The notes: generated from the sequence alone by a model not told the origin. A stretch of 64,000 nt of DNA from Henckelia pumila (GCF_033568475.1 NC_133123.1:25344622-25408621), one strand, 5' to 3'; counted from the first letter of the stretch, positions 40,733 through 53,074 are shown. A program made the numbers and translations.

Positions 40733-40795
<63 letters not shown>
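40117..40795. repeat. Array of hairpin elements separated by TA microsatellites
   Basis: At least three foldback units lie in a row: about 40153-40432 (compound), 40439-40580 and 40601-40733. AT tracts sit before, between and after them, the last being over 50 bp (40738-40795). In the second unit the arms starting ttttatggtgcccaa match almost perfectly for about 48 bp. The third unit has arms starting gttatgctgccca. All share gcccac and 'ccaccatgtaca' words. The units are non-coding and lack ordinary target duplications, as expected if they insert into TA repeats. Confidence 0.75.
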
Positions 40796-40797
<2 letters not shown>

Positions 40798-40799
40798 TA

Positions 40800-41860
40800 T
40801 ATTGTAATGCATGATGGTGCTAGTATATATAATTGAGGTTGTGTTGGCATTTCAACTTCCATTATGCATATATGGTACGTACCTGATTACCAAAAGTTTC
40901 ATCTAATTTTTAATTATATCCCATTATTCTTCCTTTATTTTCAACATCTAAAAACATTGGCCATTAATATTTTTTTCTTAAAAATCTATTTTTTGCAATT
41001 TTTTTATCAGAGAGAATACGTTATATATATAAAATATATATGGATGGATGCCCTTCAATTAATTTGATCGTATAATAATTTTTTATTTCTAGAAATAAAC
41101 ATATTTAAAAAAAATTTGATCAAACTAATGATAAGCAGATGTTGGGTGCATGGTGAATGAGACGGTCGTGCACCTCCACAAGTAATGCATCGCATGAATC
41201 ACATTATTTTTTATTTTTTTTTTGGTTGAGAGATCAGAATTTTGTTACTTAATTTAGTTTTTAATATGATAATTCGTCTCAAAACTTGAAATCGAAGTAT
41301 TATATGAGCTATAAATCTTAAACACACCAAAATGGTTTTAAAAATAATTATAAATTTCAAAATCATGAATGGGACCAAGACGCCAAGACCCAGATCGAAA
41401 AGTTTACGGCAGATGAGTTTATAGTGAATCAAGAATCTCGAAGTTGACTTTAGCTCGATCTGTGATCTTCTACTTGTGCTTTGTGCTTGATAAAGCATGA
41501 AAAAATTTTCGTATAAACTATAAGGGTAATTTTTGATATCATGTCAGCAATTCATGATTTACATCAATAATTTTTTTAATGACATACCACTACTCGGATG
41601 AAAATATGACTAGCCAAAAAAAAATAAATTGTATAGTGTATCAAAACAAAATTTTGAATGCTTATGAACCAAAACCTAAAATGAGATAAGTTAGTGAACA
41701 AAAAATGTTATTTTTCATTTTTTATGATACCAATACTAGAAAATATTATATATTTCTACGATATTCTTTTAGCACTCTAATTTCACCAAAAAAAATGTTT
41801 ATTATTTCCACTTTATTCTATCATCCGTCATGCTAACTCTAGGGGTAAAGTAGTTGGTGA
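40800..41860. other. Gene-free AT-rich stretch
   Basis: No gene is supported. A MITE-like block may lie at about 41515-41735 ('gggtaatttttgatatcatg' against 'aaaaaatgttatttttcatt'). The rest is plain AT-rich sequence. Confidence 0.45.
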
Positions 41861-41869
41861 TAAACGAGT

Positions 41870-44225
41870 ACTGAAGGTAATGAGAAAAAGAATTATATTC
41901 CTTCTTTGATGTATATTACTTTATACACTGGATTTACAAAAACAGAAAAGGAAAACTAATCCTATAATTGGATGGTGAATATTGCACAATAAATAAAGAA
42001 TAAATTTGATTGTTATCCTTGCAACTACGTACATACATGGATCTTCGAGATATCAGGAAGAGGATTGTGGCTTGACATGAGGTGTTGACTTATCATGCCC
42101 CGCAAGATTGGCTGGCCATTCAGGACACCGATCTTGGTGCGATGAGATTGGAAATGAAGACGGTGTAATGGCTTTGTGAGTGAATCAGCAAGTTGATCTG
42201 AGGTATGCACATGAGAAATATGTAAACGACATGTAGCAACTTGATCTCGAATAAAGTGGAAGTCAATTGCTATGTGTTTCATACGGGAGTGAAATATTGG
42301 GTTGGCACAAACATAAGTGGCACTCACATTGTCACAATAGATAGTTGGAGTATGAGAACTAGGCACTTTGAGCTCCTGAATAAGGTTCATGATCCAGTTA
42401 ATTTCAGCTGATGTAGAGGCAATTGCTCTATATTCTGCTTCTGTGGAAGAGCGAGCTATTGTCTTCTGCTTTTTGGAACTCCATGAAATCGGGTTGGCAC
42501 CAAGAAAAATAACATAGGCAGAAGTTGAAGTGCGATCATTAGGGTCACCTGCCCAATCAGCATCAGCGAATGCATGGAGAGTACAAGGGGATTGTTTGCG
42601 AAGCATCATACCATAATCCAGTGTGCCAACGAGATAGCGGAGTACGTAGTCGTTTGGCAGCGGACCAATGAAGCGTAGATAGGCAATGCATGAACTGAGA
42701 AAGTTTGTTGATGGCAAAGGAAACATCACGACAAGTTAGTGACAGATATTGTATGGATTCAAGAGCTTGTCAGTATAAGGTTTCATCAGCTGGCGGAGAA
42801 CCATCATGTAACTTGAGAACTTCAGTAGAGGCAAGAGGCGTGGATACAGCCTTGGCATCCGCCATGTTGAGTCGATTTAGGAGATCAGTAATATATTTCC
42901 TTTGAGTGAGAAACAATCCATGAGCAGTGTAATGAGTCTCAACTCCAAGAAAGTAGGAAATTGGACCAAGATCCTTCAAGGAAAAGCGTTGAGCAAGTGC
43001 AGAGATGAAAGTAGTCACATAAGCAGCGGAACATCCAGTGATGATGATATCATCGACATACACCAATAAATAGATAACCGAGGATGGAGAGTGAAGTATA
43101 AAGAGTGAAGTCGGAATGCGAGTTGGCGAAGCCTTTAGATAGCAGAAATGTGCGAAGTTCATGATACCAGGCGCGGGGTGCCTGTCACAGTCCATAAATA
43201 GCTTTCCGTAATTTACATACGTGTTGAGGAAGGTCTCTATTTTCGAAACCACGAGGCTGGTCCATGAATACTTCATCAGTTAAAGATCCCTGCAAAAATG
43301 CGTTATTGAAATCGAGTTGGCGAAGGGGCCAACCATTGGTTACAGCAAGTGAAAGTAATAAACGAACAGTTGTGGGCTTAACAACAAGGCTATAAGTTTC
43401 AGAAAAATCAACCTCGGGCCGCTGATGAAAACCTTTAGCTACTAAACGAGCTTTATAATAAGCTATTGACTCATCAGGATTCCTTTTAATTTTATAGACC
43501 CACTTACAACCAATGACATTTTTTGTGGAATGTCGAGGAACAAGGGACCAAGTATGATTGGAGAGAAGAGCATTGTATTCATCACTCATGGCTTGACACC
43601 ACTCATGATGTTTATCAGCTTGTTTAAAGGTGGATGGTTCAATATCTGGAGAGTTGGTGGTGGTGTATAGGTTAAGAATTCATTGGGGTTTGGTAATGTT
43701 ACTTTGTAACCTGGTATTGTACGGATGAGTTTTATTTATATTAGGAGAATGAGATGACAAAGGAGATGAAAGATTTACCTGTGAGGAGCTGGAGGCATCC
43801 TGAGTTCGAGGCCTGGAGGAAGAAGGCGTTGGAGTTGAAGTATGCGTGTTCGAATATATAGGAGTGGTAGTGGAAGACTCACTATGTAAACGAGATGGAG
43901 GGCTGAGAGATGAAGATGTGTTGTTGTGAGGAGGAGGAGATATAAGTGGCAGATTGGGGCAGTGTGGTGGACTCAAGGAATGTGGTGAAGAGTTAGGAGT
44001 GATATCATGGATTATGGGAGTAATAGATGAAGGTGGATTGACAGCAATTGACTTGGTAACCAAGTGTCAATAGATGAACATTTTGAGGTTGGCTCGGGTG
44101 TATGGATTTTGTTTTGTTAGGGGAAAGCATTTTCGATAAAGATGACATGTCTAGAAGTAAAAATTTTATTTATGATGGGATCAAGACACATATATGCATG
44201 ATGAGATATTGAGTAAGCAACGAAC
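41870..44225 (-). pseudogene. Broken Copia retrotransposon fragment (integrase end to RNase H)
   Basis: Minus-strand remains of a second, different Copia element. From 5' to 3' it has the integrase C-terminal block near 44100-44220 (CLDPI, 'TSRHVIF'), a Ser/Pro-rich linker at 43680-44063, RT at 43185-43589 ('CKWVYKIKRN', 'LDFNNAFLQG') and 42770-43276 (YVDDIIITG, 'GPISYFLGVE'), and RNase H at 42025-42729 ('DADWAGD', 'STEAEYRA', 'DQLADSLTKPL'). The three main ORFs lie in three different frames, so at least two frameshifts are present. The gag, protease and integrase core are missing. A decayed 3' LTR may lie at about 41870-42020, but its ends are not clear. Non-functional. Confidence 0.9.
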
Positions 44226-44229
44226 ACAC

Positions 44230-45140
44230 ACGGCTGAGATCGTGGTTTGAATTTGTTGGAGGTGTATGGTCTACTACTCCCAATACTTGTGTGATCAGCA
44301 AATGACCACGCATCTATTTCATGTGAGACTTATATGAACCGTAAATAGGAATATTACCTCTTTGTAGGATCGAAAAAGACCTAAATTACATTAATGTAAC
44401 AAGCATTAATAGAAAATTGAATGATAATGATTATGTTGTTGAATTTTTATAAACTCAATAAATGATGATGAAAATTGTTCGTAGAGGAAGAAACTATTTA
44501 CTCCCTCCATTATATAGTTCTATTTTTTCACACAGATTAAGAAAAATCATTCGGAAAATAAATTTTATACAAACTTTCTATGTTATCCTTATTTAATGTA
44601 TTTAAAAATGATTGCACAATTTTCAAGGTGTAGTTAATAGGAGTATAAAAGTAAAGGGGTGTAAAAAAATATTACTAAATATGATATATAACTATATAAT
44701 TTGAGACAAACAAAAAAGAAAATGTGGACTATATAATTGGGACTGAGGTTTTTTTATTTAGTCTTATAATCATCAAGTTAGTCAAACAATATATTGTTTC
44801 ACTGTTAAAAAATCTAAAGAATAATAATTTGTTATGGAACCTTGAGTAAAATTGGTTTGTTATTGGACCATTTATGGATTTATAAGGATATATGAAGTTA
44901 TTAGGATTGAATATTATATGAAAATGACATAGGGTAGGGGTTGAAAGTTTCAGATTATTTTTAAAAAAAATTTGCCAAGTTATTTGTATGATCATGAACT
45001 CACGTAGAGATGCAATAGCTCTAGTTCTTGAATTGTTTTAAAAAATTAACCACAAAATTAGAATTAGAATAGTTACAATTTGATGTAGCCAAGATATTAT
45101 ATTAACGCTGAGTGTATATGTTAAATTCATGTGCGATAAT
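44230..45140. other. Gene-free stretch
   Basis: No coding region or bounded repeat is supported between the Copia fragment and the PAP2-like exon. Confidence 0.5.
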
Positions 45141-45289
45141 CTAAGTCTGTGGACATGTGGTCGATGCTCCAACGAATCCAAAATCTTGTTTTCGAGGGTT
45201 ATTATTTGTGTTATGAACAAACATTAGATACATTAGAGAAATTAAGAGATATCCGACGATCGAGCCAGCGATGACGTTATGAAAATTAT
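45141..45289 (-). pseudogene. Possible last exon of a lipid phosphate phosphatase-like gene
   Basis: After a good acceptor (tttttgcag) the minus strand encodes about 49 residues. They include NFHNVIAGSIVG followed by a hydrophobic run (YLLISLMYLMFV) and a polar tail ending in a stop. A His followed by an Ala-Gly-Ser-x-x-Gly block and a transmembrane helix is the layout of the last PAP2 motif of lipid phosphate phosphatases. No other exon of such a gene was found upstream, where a LINE fragment sits instead. It is either a gene fragment or a chance match; confidence is low. Confidence 0.3.
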
Positions 45290-45344
45290 CTGCAAAAACA
45301 AAAGAACATGTGAATGAGAAAATCATAACACATACCCTGCAAAT

Positions 45345-47192
45345 GAGATTTTTTTTTATAGGAAGATTATGGTTATTATTGAAAACAAACAATTACAAAG
45401 TACAATCTTCCAACCAAAAAGGTAAAATCCCATCGTCCCACACAAACGAGATAGGGATAAAAGAAGCAAATCGAGCTAGAGCATGAGCATTTGTATTCAA
45501 AGAACGGCTAATGTGACGCAATTCCCCTGTTTCTGTGTCATTCGTGAGCATTTTTATTTGATTAACTCTAGCCCCTATGTAGGTAAAATCCTCCTCGCTC
45601 TTCATGACTGCTTGCACAGAGATTAAGGAGTCAGAAACAATCCTGCACCGTCGTATTCCTCTAGCATGAATGAATTTGATTCCTTCATGAATCACAATAA
45701 GTTCTCCTTCGACCACTGATGAAGGTGCTGCTATACTCATCCCAAATGCTTGTAAGATTCTTCCATCAAAGTCTTTTAGAACTCCTCCAATACCAAAGTG
45801 CTGTTTCTTGACATTTACACATGCATCTACCTCCATTTGTAATATTCCTTTATTCGGAGCATTCTCTCCTTCTGATCCCAATGAAAATGTTGGGTTGTTC
45901 ACTTTGTCTATTTTAATTCCTGCCTTTTGGAACTCCTCAAGTAACTTTTCACACCAATCTAAATTTTGGTTAGTGCTTTCATATTCTTTCTCATGTGCTA
46001 CAGTAATTCTACTTTTCCATAAGCCCCACGTAAAAGTAGCTAGTCTCTCAAATTGAGGTATATCCAATTGTGTTTTTAACCAATTACAACAATCCAAAGT
46101 GTCCACATCCCGCAACCCTAATATGGTATTCCACAAATCCGTCTGTTTCCAAACTTTACGCATTACTGGACACAAGAATAATGCATGTACAGAACTATCA
46201 CAGTAAAATCCACAAAAAATGCAGCTGGGTGGAATTGGGATATGATGATCTTTCAAGTTAGCCGAAGTGGGAATGATATCATGTGACAGTCGCCACCAAA
46301 GAATTTTGACTTTCGGAGGAATATTTAGATTCCAAATGAACTTCCACCAAGCTTCAAGTTTGTATGACGATTGATGCATCGGAGGTAAATAGAGATCACA
46401 TGCACTATGATAACCATTTCTAACTGAATATTTTCCCTTGCTATCATTTTTCCAGAAACGAATATCAATCTCATCAGAAGATAATAGTGGAATTTTTAAG
46501 ATCTGATCAACAACATTCTGATCGAAATGCTGCACAATAAAAGGTTCATTCCATTTCCCGTCAACCAACAGAGAACTTACTCTTTGATCCTCCAAGCCAT
46601 ATGCAATAGGTTTGATAGTTCCTTGACATCCCAAAATCCATTTGTCCTTCACTACTCTGGTGGTTTCTCCATTGCCTATTCTCCAGTAAATCCCTTTATC
46701 CAGAAGTTCTCGACCCCAAATTAGTGAACGTCATACAAAAGAAGGATTATTTCCCAATGGCGCTTGCATAATATCCATATGTTTGAAGTATCGAGCCTTA
46801 AGCACTCGAGCTAGCAGAGAGTTCGGGTTGCATATTATTCTCCAAATTTGCTTAGCTAAAAGTGCTTGATTAAAAGGGACCAGCCTCCGAAATCCCATAC
46901 CACCCTTTTGTTTTGATAAGCATAAATATTTCCAACGCTTCCAATGCATTTGTTTCTTTCCATTGTCCATGTCCCACCAAAAATTTGCACATTCCCTCTC
47001 AATTTCCTCACAAATCGAAATCGGCATCTTAAAGCAAGACATTGCATAAGTAGGAATAGCTTGAAGTGCTGATTTAATGAGTACTTGTTTTCCTCCTACC
47101 GAAATCAACTTTTGTCCCCACCCTCTAATTCGCTTCAACACCTTCTCTTTAATATATGAAAATTGCATGTTTTTATATACATATAGGATCAT
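45345..47192 (-). pseudogene. 5'-truncated LINE (RT thumb, zf-RVT and RNase H)
   Basis: On the minus strand, 46731-47192 encodes the end of a plant LINE reverse transcriptase (RIRGWGQKLISVGGKQVLIK, 'AIPTYAMSCFKMP', 'KQKGGMGFRRL'). After an in-frame TGA at 46731-46733 the same frame continues into the zinc-finger zf-RVT region ('KYSVRNGYHSA', 'CIFCG') and a C-terminal RNase H domain (DACVNVKK, 'VVEGELIVIHEG', 'VSDSL', 'SLNTNAHALARFAS') ending at 45393. An A-rich tail on the minus strand lies at about 45349-45358. The endonuclease and most of RT are missing, as is typical for incomplete reverse transcription. The nonsense codon shows that it has been dead for some time. Confidence 0.92.
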
Positions 47193-47832
47193 GGTTTTGG
47201 GCCTCGTATGGGCCTATTTTAAATTAAATAAGTATATGTTGGGCCAGATAAATCAAATTCGCCTATAAATTATTACAGTCATATGTAAATCTTGAAACTA
47301 TCAGAACTAATTCGTTAGCTAGTTTACAAGTTTGATAAAAATATGCTAATTTGAATGCTTGTGCTAAAGTGAAGGAGTAAAGTAAATTGTGAGAAAAAGT
47401 CCAAAGTTTGTAAAGGGTTACAAAAGAAGTTCACAAAATAATCGACCCAAAAACCCGCAGTAGTGGATTGTAATACAAAATCAAATGGATTTTGGAGTTT
47501 TACCCTCGTTACTAGACCAACAGATCCTTGATACCACGAGTTCTATATGATTGATAATGGTTACTATTGGCACAAATCATTCAGGGTAAAAAAAAAAACT
47601 ATTTTGAAAAAATATTTAATATATTTTAATTTAAGAACGGTTTAATTTAAAATCTGAAAGTTTGGGAATGCATTAGCGCAACTAGAGGATGTTGGCTGGT
47701 CATGCGCTTTGCGCAGGTTAAAAATTAGGTAATTAATTAATTAATATTTTGTCCACCAATTAAGGATTGGATACACGGTTTTTGCAAGAAGTTTTTGAGC
47801 TTTTTTTTTTTTTTTTTTTTTGGTTTATGATA
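47193..47832. other. Gene-free stretch
   Basis: No ORF is supported. A T run at 47801-47820 lies just left of the hAT element. Confidence 0.5.
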
Positions 47833-47840
47833 TGTATGAA

Positions 47841-48552
47841 TAGGGATGTCAATGGGGCGGGTTTGGCCAAACCCAAGACCCGCCCCATTAACAAAATATG
47901 GACTCATTACCCGCCCCACCCCATTTAAATATGCTTTGGATCCACCCCACCCCATATCTAAAATGGGGCGGGTTGAACCCGTTAGACCCATGAGACCCAC
48001 AAATTTATTAAAATTAAAAACAAATCTGGCTGTATGAGGTAGTTGAAAGGAAAAATAAAACCTTAAAAATTAAAATTTTGAGTATTATATGCAAAATAAA
48101 ACATTAAATTACTTATCAATTAAAATTGAATATGAAACTTGTATCATAGCAATGGATGTAGGTGGTGGTCGGAGATTATGAAGCACCGGAAGAAAGAAAA
48201 ATGTCGAAGGGTAGGTAGACAATGACCAGCTGTAGTCTGGGTTTAATTAAAAACATGAAGAATTTAAGAATAATTTTATAGGAATTAAATTAAAATATAA
48301 AAGTAAGAGAGATGATAACGGCTAGAAAGAATATAATTGAGCAATAAAAACCTATAATTTTTTATATGTATGTATTATATGGGGCGGGTCTGGACGGGTC
48401 TTATAAAACTCATTACCCGTCCCATACCCTCTCGGGTCTGAAAAAATGGACCCAAGACCCGTCCCAAGACCCATTTAGTGGACCCAAATCCTCCCCACAT
48501 GGGGCGGGTCTATTGCGGGTCCGGGTACAACCCGAACTCATTGACATCCCTA
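47841..48552. mobile_element. Ac-like non-autonomous hAT element
   Basis: The termini TAGGGATGTCAATG and its exact complement form a 14-bp inverted repeat, close to the Ac-type TAGGGATG ends. Flanks tgtatgaa (47833-47840) and tatatgaa (48553-48560) match at 7 of 8 bases, fitting an 8-bp duplication. Just inside each end are runs of ggggcgggt and acccgccc words in both orientations around an AT-rich centre. No transposase. Confidence 0.8.
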
Positions 48553-48663
48553 TATATGAATAAATTGTAAATTGTAAACTAATAAAAAATTAAGATTTGT
48601 TTTTTTTTTACATAACTCATGCCAAATCTACCAAAAATAGTTATTATTTAACAACCTATTTTC

Positions 48664-48907
48664 TTTTTTTTTAGTACAAATTGCATCGAATATCGAAATT
48701 ACATCATATTGCAACACTAAAGAATGAAATTTGCCCGCACAACCGACGGGACTTGAGTATGGACTCGAAACGTGCTTGTCTCGAGCTAAGAAAATATCTA
48801 AATCTACCTAAATAAATTAAGAAATCTACCCGCAGTTAGCGGCAATCGATCTGATACCTCGTGGTCTCAGGGCCTCAGTCTTGACCACTAGGCCAAGACC
48901 TCATTGG
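48664..48907 (-). mobile_element. tRNA-derived SINE, second copy
   Basis: Reverse-oriented relative of the SINE at 27917-28166. It has the same start (gccaatgaggtcttgg on the minus strand), the same A and B boxes, the same middle ('tctcgagacaagcacg'-like) and the same ttgtacta-A end. The A tail is about nine bases. It is more diverged, and its target duplication (about taactaccatatt against taacaacctatttt) is imperfect. Confidence 0.85.
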
Positions 48908-49080
48908 CAGTTAACTACCATATTCTTAATTACGTACTAGCAATATTATTATGTGCGTGTGTTTCGTGCATATATAATTTCTTTTTTATGTATAATATTA
49001 TCTAGTGAACGGATTTGGATTTCCATGTTATATTTATTCTTTTCTATTTTTATTGTTCTTAGTTTCATGGGGTTCTCGAA

Positions 49081-49295
49081 TTTTTTTTTTTTTTTTTTGA
49101 ATGGAAACTCATATCAATTAATTAAAAATTAATGTCTGCTGATACAAGATAAACCAACCAATAGGAAACTCTCCATTGACCCAACAAAAGGGATCAGGGA
49201 CAGAAAATACAAAATGAGCTAAAATATGAACTACAATATTAGCTGAGCGACGACCATGATTTAGGTTAATAAAGAATTGATCCTCAAACTCATCT
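49081..49295 (-). pseudogene. LINE 3'-end fragment (RNase H tail plus poly-A)
   Basis: The minus strand encodes about 60 residues ending in a stop. They include RRSANIVVHILAHFVFS, which has the R-x-A-N-x-V-x-H-x-L-A signature of the LINE RNase H C-terminus also seen in the LINE at 45345-47192. After about 30 nt of untranslated sequence comes an 18-base A tail (T run at 49081-49098). It is a very short 5'-truncated insertion. Confidence 0.75.
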
Positions 49296-49299
49296 TTGA

Positions 49300-49759
49300 T
49301 ACCTTTAATTTAAAAAAATTGCAACAAAAATGTAATATCTATATCATATAAGGGCAATTTTGCCAAAAAAAACAAAAAGACGGTGTCCTCTTTTATCTGA
49401 TGGAAAGATTATTTATATATAGTATAAATATATGTATATCAATTTAGTATAGTGTGGAATTTTATTTTTACATAATATATTATGTTGGTATAAATTTTCT
49501 TCATCAAATTTTTCTTTTGTTTTTTTCTCGTAAAAATACAGTATATGCATATATCATATGTTTTAAACTTTTTTAATATTAAAAATTAATGTGGTGTATC
49601 ATTTCGTAGATGAAATAAGTATTTTAGAAAATTTTAGGGAAAAAATCAAAATATTTAATTGAGATGGTTATTTATATAAGGGTATTTTATTGAGAACCAC
49701 ATATAAATAAATTATAAAACACATCAAAAGACTAATGTGATTATTATGTCTTGTTCTTC
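49300..49759. other. Gene-free AT-rich stretch
   Basis: Nothing beyond AT-rich DNA can be supported. Confidence 0.5.
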
Positions 49760-49767
49760 CTAATTAG

Positions 49768-50088
49768 TAGAGCTGTCAAAACGGGTCGGGCGAACTCGCA
49801 ACCCACCAAAACCTGTCAGTTGGCGGGATGGATCGGCCCACCATTTAGGCGGGTTGGGGAATTATCAATCCAACCTGCCTATTTGATGGTGAGGGACGGG
49901 TCAACCCGCTAGTTTTTAGTTATATTTGGTGGGTTGGGACGAGTTGACCCACAACCCACCACTTGACGAAGCGGGTGGGACTGGACGACCCACTATTTAG
50001 GCAGGTTAGAAATTTATCAACCCAACCCACCTATATAGCGGGACGGAAAGGATCAATCTAACGGACCCAACCCACTTTAACAGCTCTA
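49768..50088. mobile_element. Non-autonomous hAT element with perfect 8-bp duplication
   Basis: The termini TAGAGCTGTCAAAACGGGT and its imperfect complement (TAGAGCTGTTAAAGTGGGT) bound a 321-bp element. A perfect 8-bp repeat, ctaattag, flanks it at 49760-49767 and 50089-50096. The interior is made of gggttgg, 'caaccca' and 'gcgggt' words in both orientations, like a diverged relative of 47841-48552. No coding capacity. Confidence 0.88.
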
Positions 50089-50861
50089 CTAATTAGTAAT
50101 ATTTAAGTGACCGATAGTCCGGTACACATAGATTGCATGCGTAAAACATATCATTTATGAAAATTATATGTTGTATGTGTGTAACATAATTTGCATAAAT
50201 TATAATTCTTCATAATTAAGAAACTTTAACCAATCTCCTTAAAAGTAAAATTCTATGATAATAAATATGTCATTTTGAATGTATATTCGTATCCATATAA
50301 AAAAATCTTGGAACAATAATTTTCTTATGATGATATCGGTTAAAGAAGTAAATTATGATTATATGAATAAATCTAGTTCGATGTTATTTGTGTATCAGTA
50401 ACTTAATTTTTTCTCCTAAAGGTAATGACCAGTGGCGGCCGCTACCCCTTGATTTTTTTAATATAAAATTATTAAAAGACCCATACATTTATAAATTATT
50501 ATAATTTATGAACACAAATTAAAAACTAAACACGGAAATGGGACTAAACACGGAAATACAAGAGAATGACAAAAAAATTTAAGTTAGCTTCATTAATATT
50601 TAATGTGTGCAAAGTGACTTAAAAATTTGTGGCTTTTATTCTTAAAAAAAGTGAAACTCAAGCACCAATTTTTTAAACCTAAACACAAATAGGTTTTTAA
50701 TCTTTTTAAACATAAAAACAAATTCTTGAAGCAAGAAGAGATCTAACATACTCATTACCTTACAAGCTTGTGAGTTTGGATTTGATTCTACCAGTCGCAA
50801 CAACTGCAATTAAGAAAAAAATTTTTGTTGTGAAGATTATTATGAATATTATAAATTATAT

Positions 50862-52839
50862 TGTTGGGTTTTGAAACATAAGAAATCTTGATTTTGATGA
50901 TAACAAAACTTGTTATTGTGTTTCTAACATATTTGCTCTAATGTGGAGTTGTCAACTCAAGATGGAAGTCAACTCGAAATTAGCCAAACTGATTTTCTGG
51001 CGAGCTCTAGTGTTTTGATGATATCTCACATATCAATTATGCAAATAATTAGCCGCCAAAGCGAATGCATAGAAAACTCAATTTGGAACATATTGTATCT
51101 CATGTTAGTTGAGAAAAAACGGATGTTATCTTAGTCAAAATGACGTCGCAATACCAAAATGGATTGAATCATTTTAGCAGAAAATACACCATCAATTTAC
51201 CTCGAGCAGCTCTAGTATTTTGGTCATATCTTGCAGCTCGATAATCCGAATGGAACGATTCACCCTGCGTTGAAAAGATAAGACGTTATCTACAAATCAT
51301 ATTCACAATTCAAAGACTGGATCGGATCCTTAGGAGCTGATAAACGGCGTTGAATTTACTGGTTTGGAACTGAAATTCTACAGAGCAAAATTTCTGGAAT
51401 AGTCTGGTATATCAAGCATAACTCTCTCATATGAAATACAAATCGAGTGATTCTTAATTTTTTGGAAAGCTAAGAGAAAGGGCTACAATGTTGATGTTTA
51501 TCACTTTGCCCAGATATCAACGAATCAAGAGATATAGCACTGAATTGATCATATGCACTCAACTGATTTTGTGCTCAACCGAAGTTTGAGAAGCTCTGGT
51601 ATTTTGATCATAACTTTTGCATATGAACTTTGAATTGATTGATTCTGGTAGCGTTGGAAAGCTAAGATCAAGGAATACAACTTTTGTATTCATCACGTTG
51701 CCTAGATATCAATGGATCATGTCAAACTGCATCCAGTTTAGCAACTCAGTTCTGCTTGCTAAACTGCTACCTAAACTAAAGTTGGCCAAGATCAGTTTAC
51801 CTACCTAAACTGAAGATCGCTCAACTGCTACAGTACCAGTTTCGCACCAAATTTAATTTTCCAAGATCAGTTTAGTGGAAATCAGTTTAGCACTCGAGAA
51901 AAAGTACAGAAACAGTACAAGAATAATTTAACGGCTCTATTTCTGTGTCTAACAGCTATATCATTCTTGGAACCTATAAATACTACATCTTGGAGTTCAA
52001 ACACACTTCTTGGAAGAGAGATTCAAGGCAGAGGGCATCGAAATCAGATTCATCAAGCTAATTGAGAGCAAAGCCCGAGGTGTAAAGAACAAGAAGAAAG
52101 ATGAGCGTTCACTGCCATGTTCTTCACACCAAACCAAGTTTATAGAACACTCTTCCTTGTTCGAAATTTTTGTATATCAGTTGAAGAGAACCCAACTCAA
52201 TCACATATTCGAGAGATGTATTCATAGATTAGTTGAGTGAGAGTCTTAACACAAAGACTTTAAAGGTTGTGTTTTTAGTTTTGGCAAAAAGACGTTAAAC
52301 ATTATGAGGATTCTGAGATTGCGGCTTACAATCAATTGAGTGGCTAGGAGTTCTTGTTTAGGCAGTGGGTAAATCCTAAACCGGATTGAATTTGTACAAA
52401 TGAGTTGTATAAATTTAAGTCTTCTAGTGATATCCTTCCGAGGTGGAAGAAGGGGTGACATATGAGTTGTTGAAATTTCCGAACATTCATAAACAAATCC
52501 GAGTCTATTTATCGCATTTATTTTACTTATGCTAATGATTTTTAATATGTATTGTTGAAGCATTTTATGTGTTCTTTATATCATACAAAGTGTTTGAAAA
52601 AATACTTCAACCAAACCGTTTTCATTATTTCAACTTGTGTACGTATTGTTTCAAAATGGCTTACAAAATATTTAATCGGTTTCTATGAAAGATTATTTCG
52701 AGTGTCTTCCGCTTGGTTTGAAAATAAAACTCGATTTAATTCATCGGTGCTCAATATTTCAAGAACCGAGCTATTGTAGCTCAAAATATTTTAAAAGTGT
52801 GTATTCACCCCTCTCTACACACCGTTTTCGATCATATCA
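50862..52839 (+). mobile_element. Solo LTR of a Sirevirus-type Copia element
   Basis: A 1978-bp block begins tgttgggttttgaaa, soon followed by 'gattttgatgataacaaa', and ends with gtgtattcacccctctctac and 'cgttttcgatcatatca'. These are characteristic Sirevirus LTR ends and are echoed in the LTRs at 16356 and 26220. Flanks tatat and tacat fit a 5-bp duplication with one change. No primer site or internal domain adjoins it, so it is a solo LTR left by recombination. The small ORFs inside are not genes. Confidence 0.8.
51973..51982 (+). promoter_or_regulatory. TATA box in solo Sirevirus LTR
   Basis: cctataaata in an otherwise ordinary context matches the LTR core promoter position and confirms the plus orientation of this LTR. 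Confidence 0.55.
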
Positions 52840-53074
52840 TACATATACTGAAAAATATATATTTTGTAATTTGTCGAATTAAGTTATTATTAATAATTTT
52901 CATAAATATATATTTTGTAATTTGGCGAATGAATTTTTATTAATTGTTTTCAGAAAATGTTAAGTCGTAGGGTAAACTGTAAGTTATATTTGAAATCTAA
53001 CAATACTATATAAATTGCAGTATTATATTTAATTTTTTATATATATATATATATTTAATTTTTGTTATGTGATG

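Noticed and set aside
43680-44063. Ser/Pro/Thr-rich protein as a host gene
   Set aside because: Its place between the integrase C-terminal block and RT identifies it as the variable linker of a Copia polyprotein.
52010-52240. Small protein gene in the region 50.9-52.9 kb
   Set aside because: The ORFs lie inside a solo Sirevirus-type LTR downstream of its TATA box and show no conserved domain.
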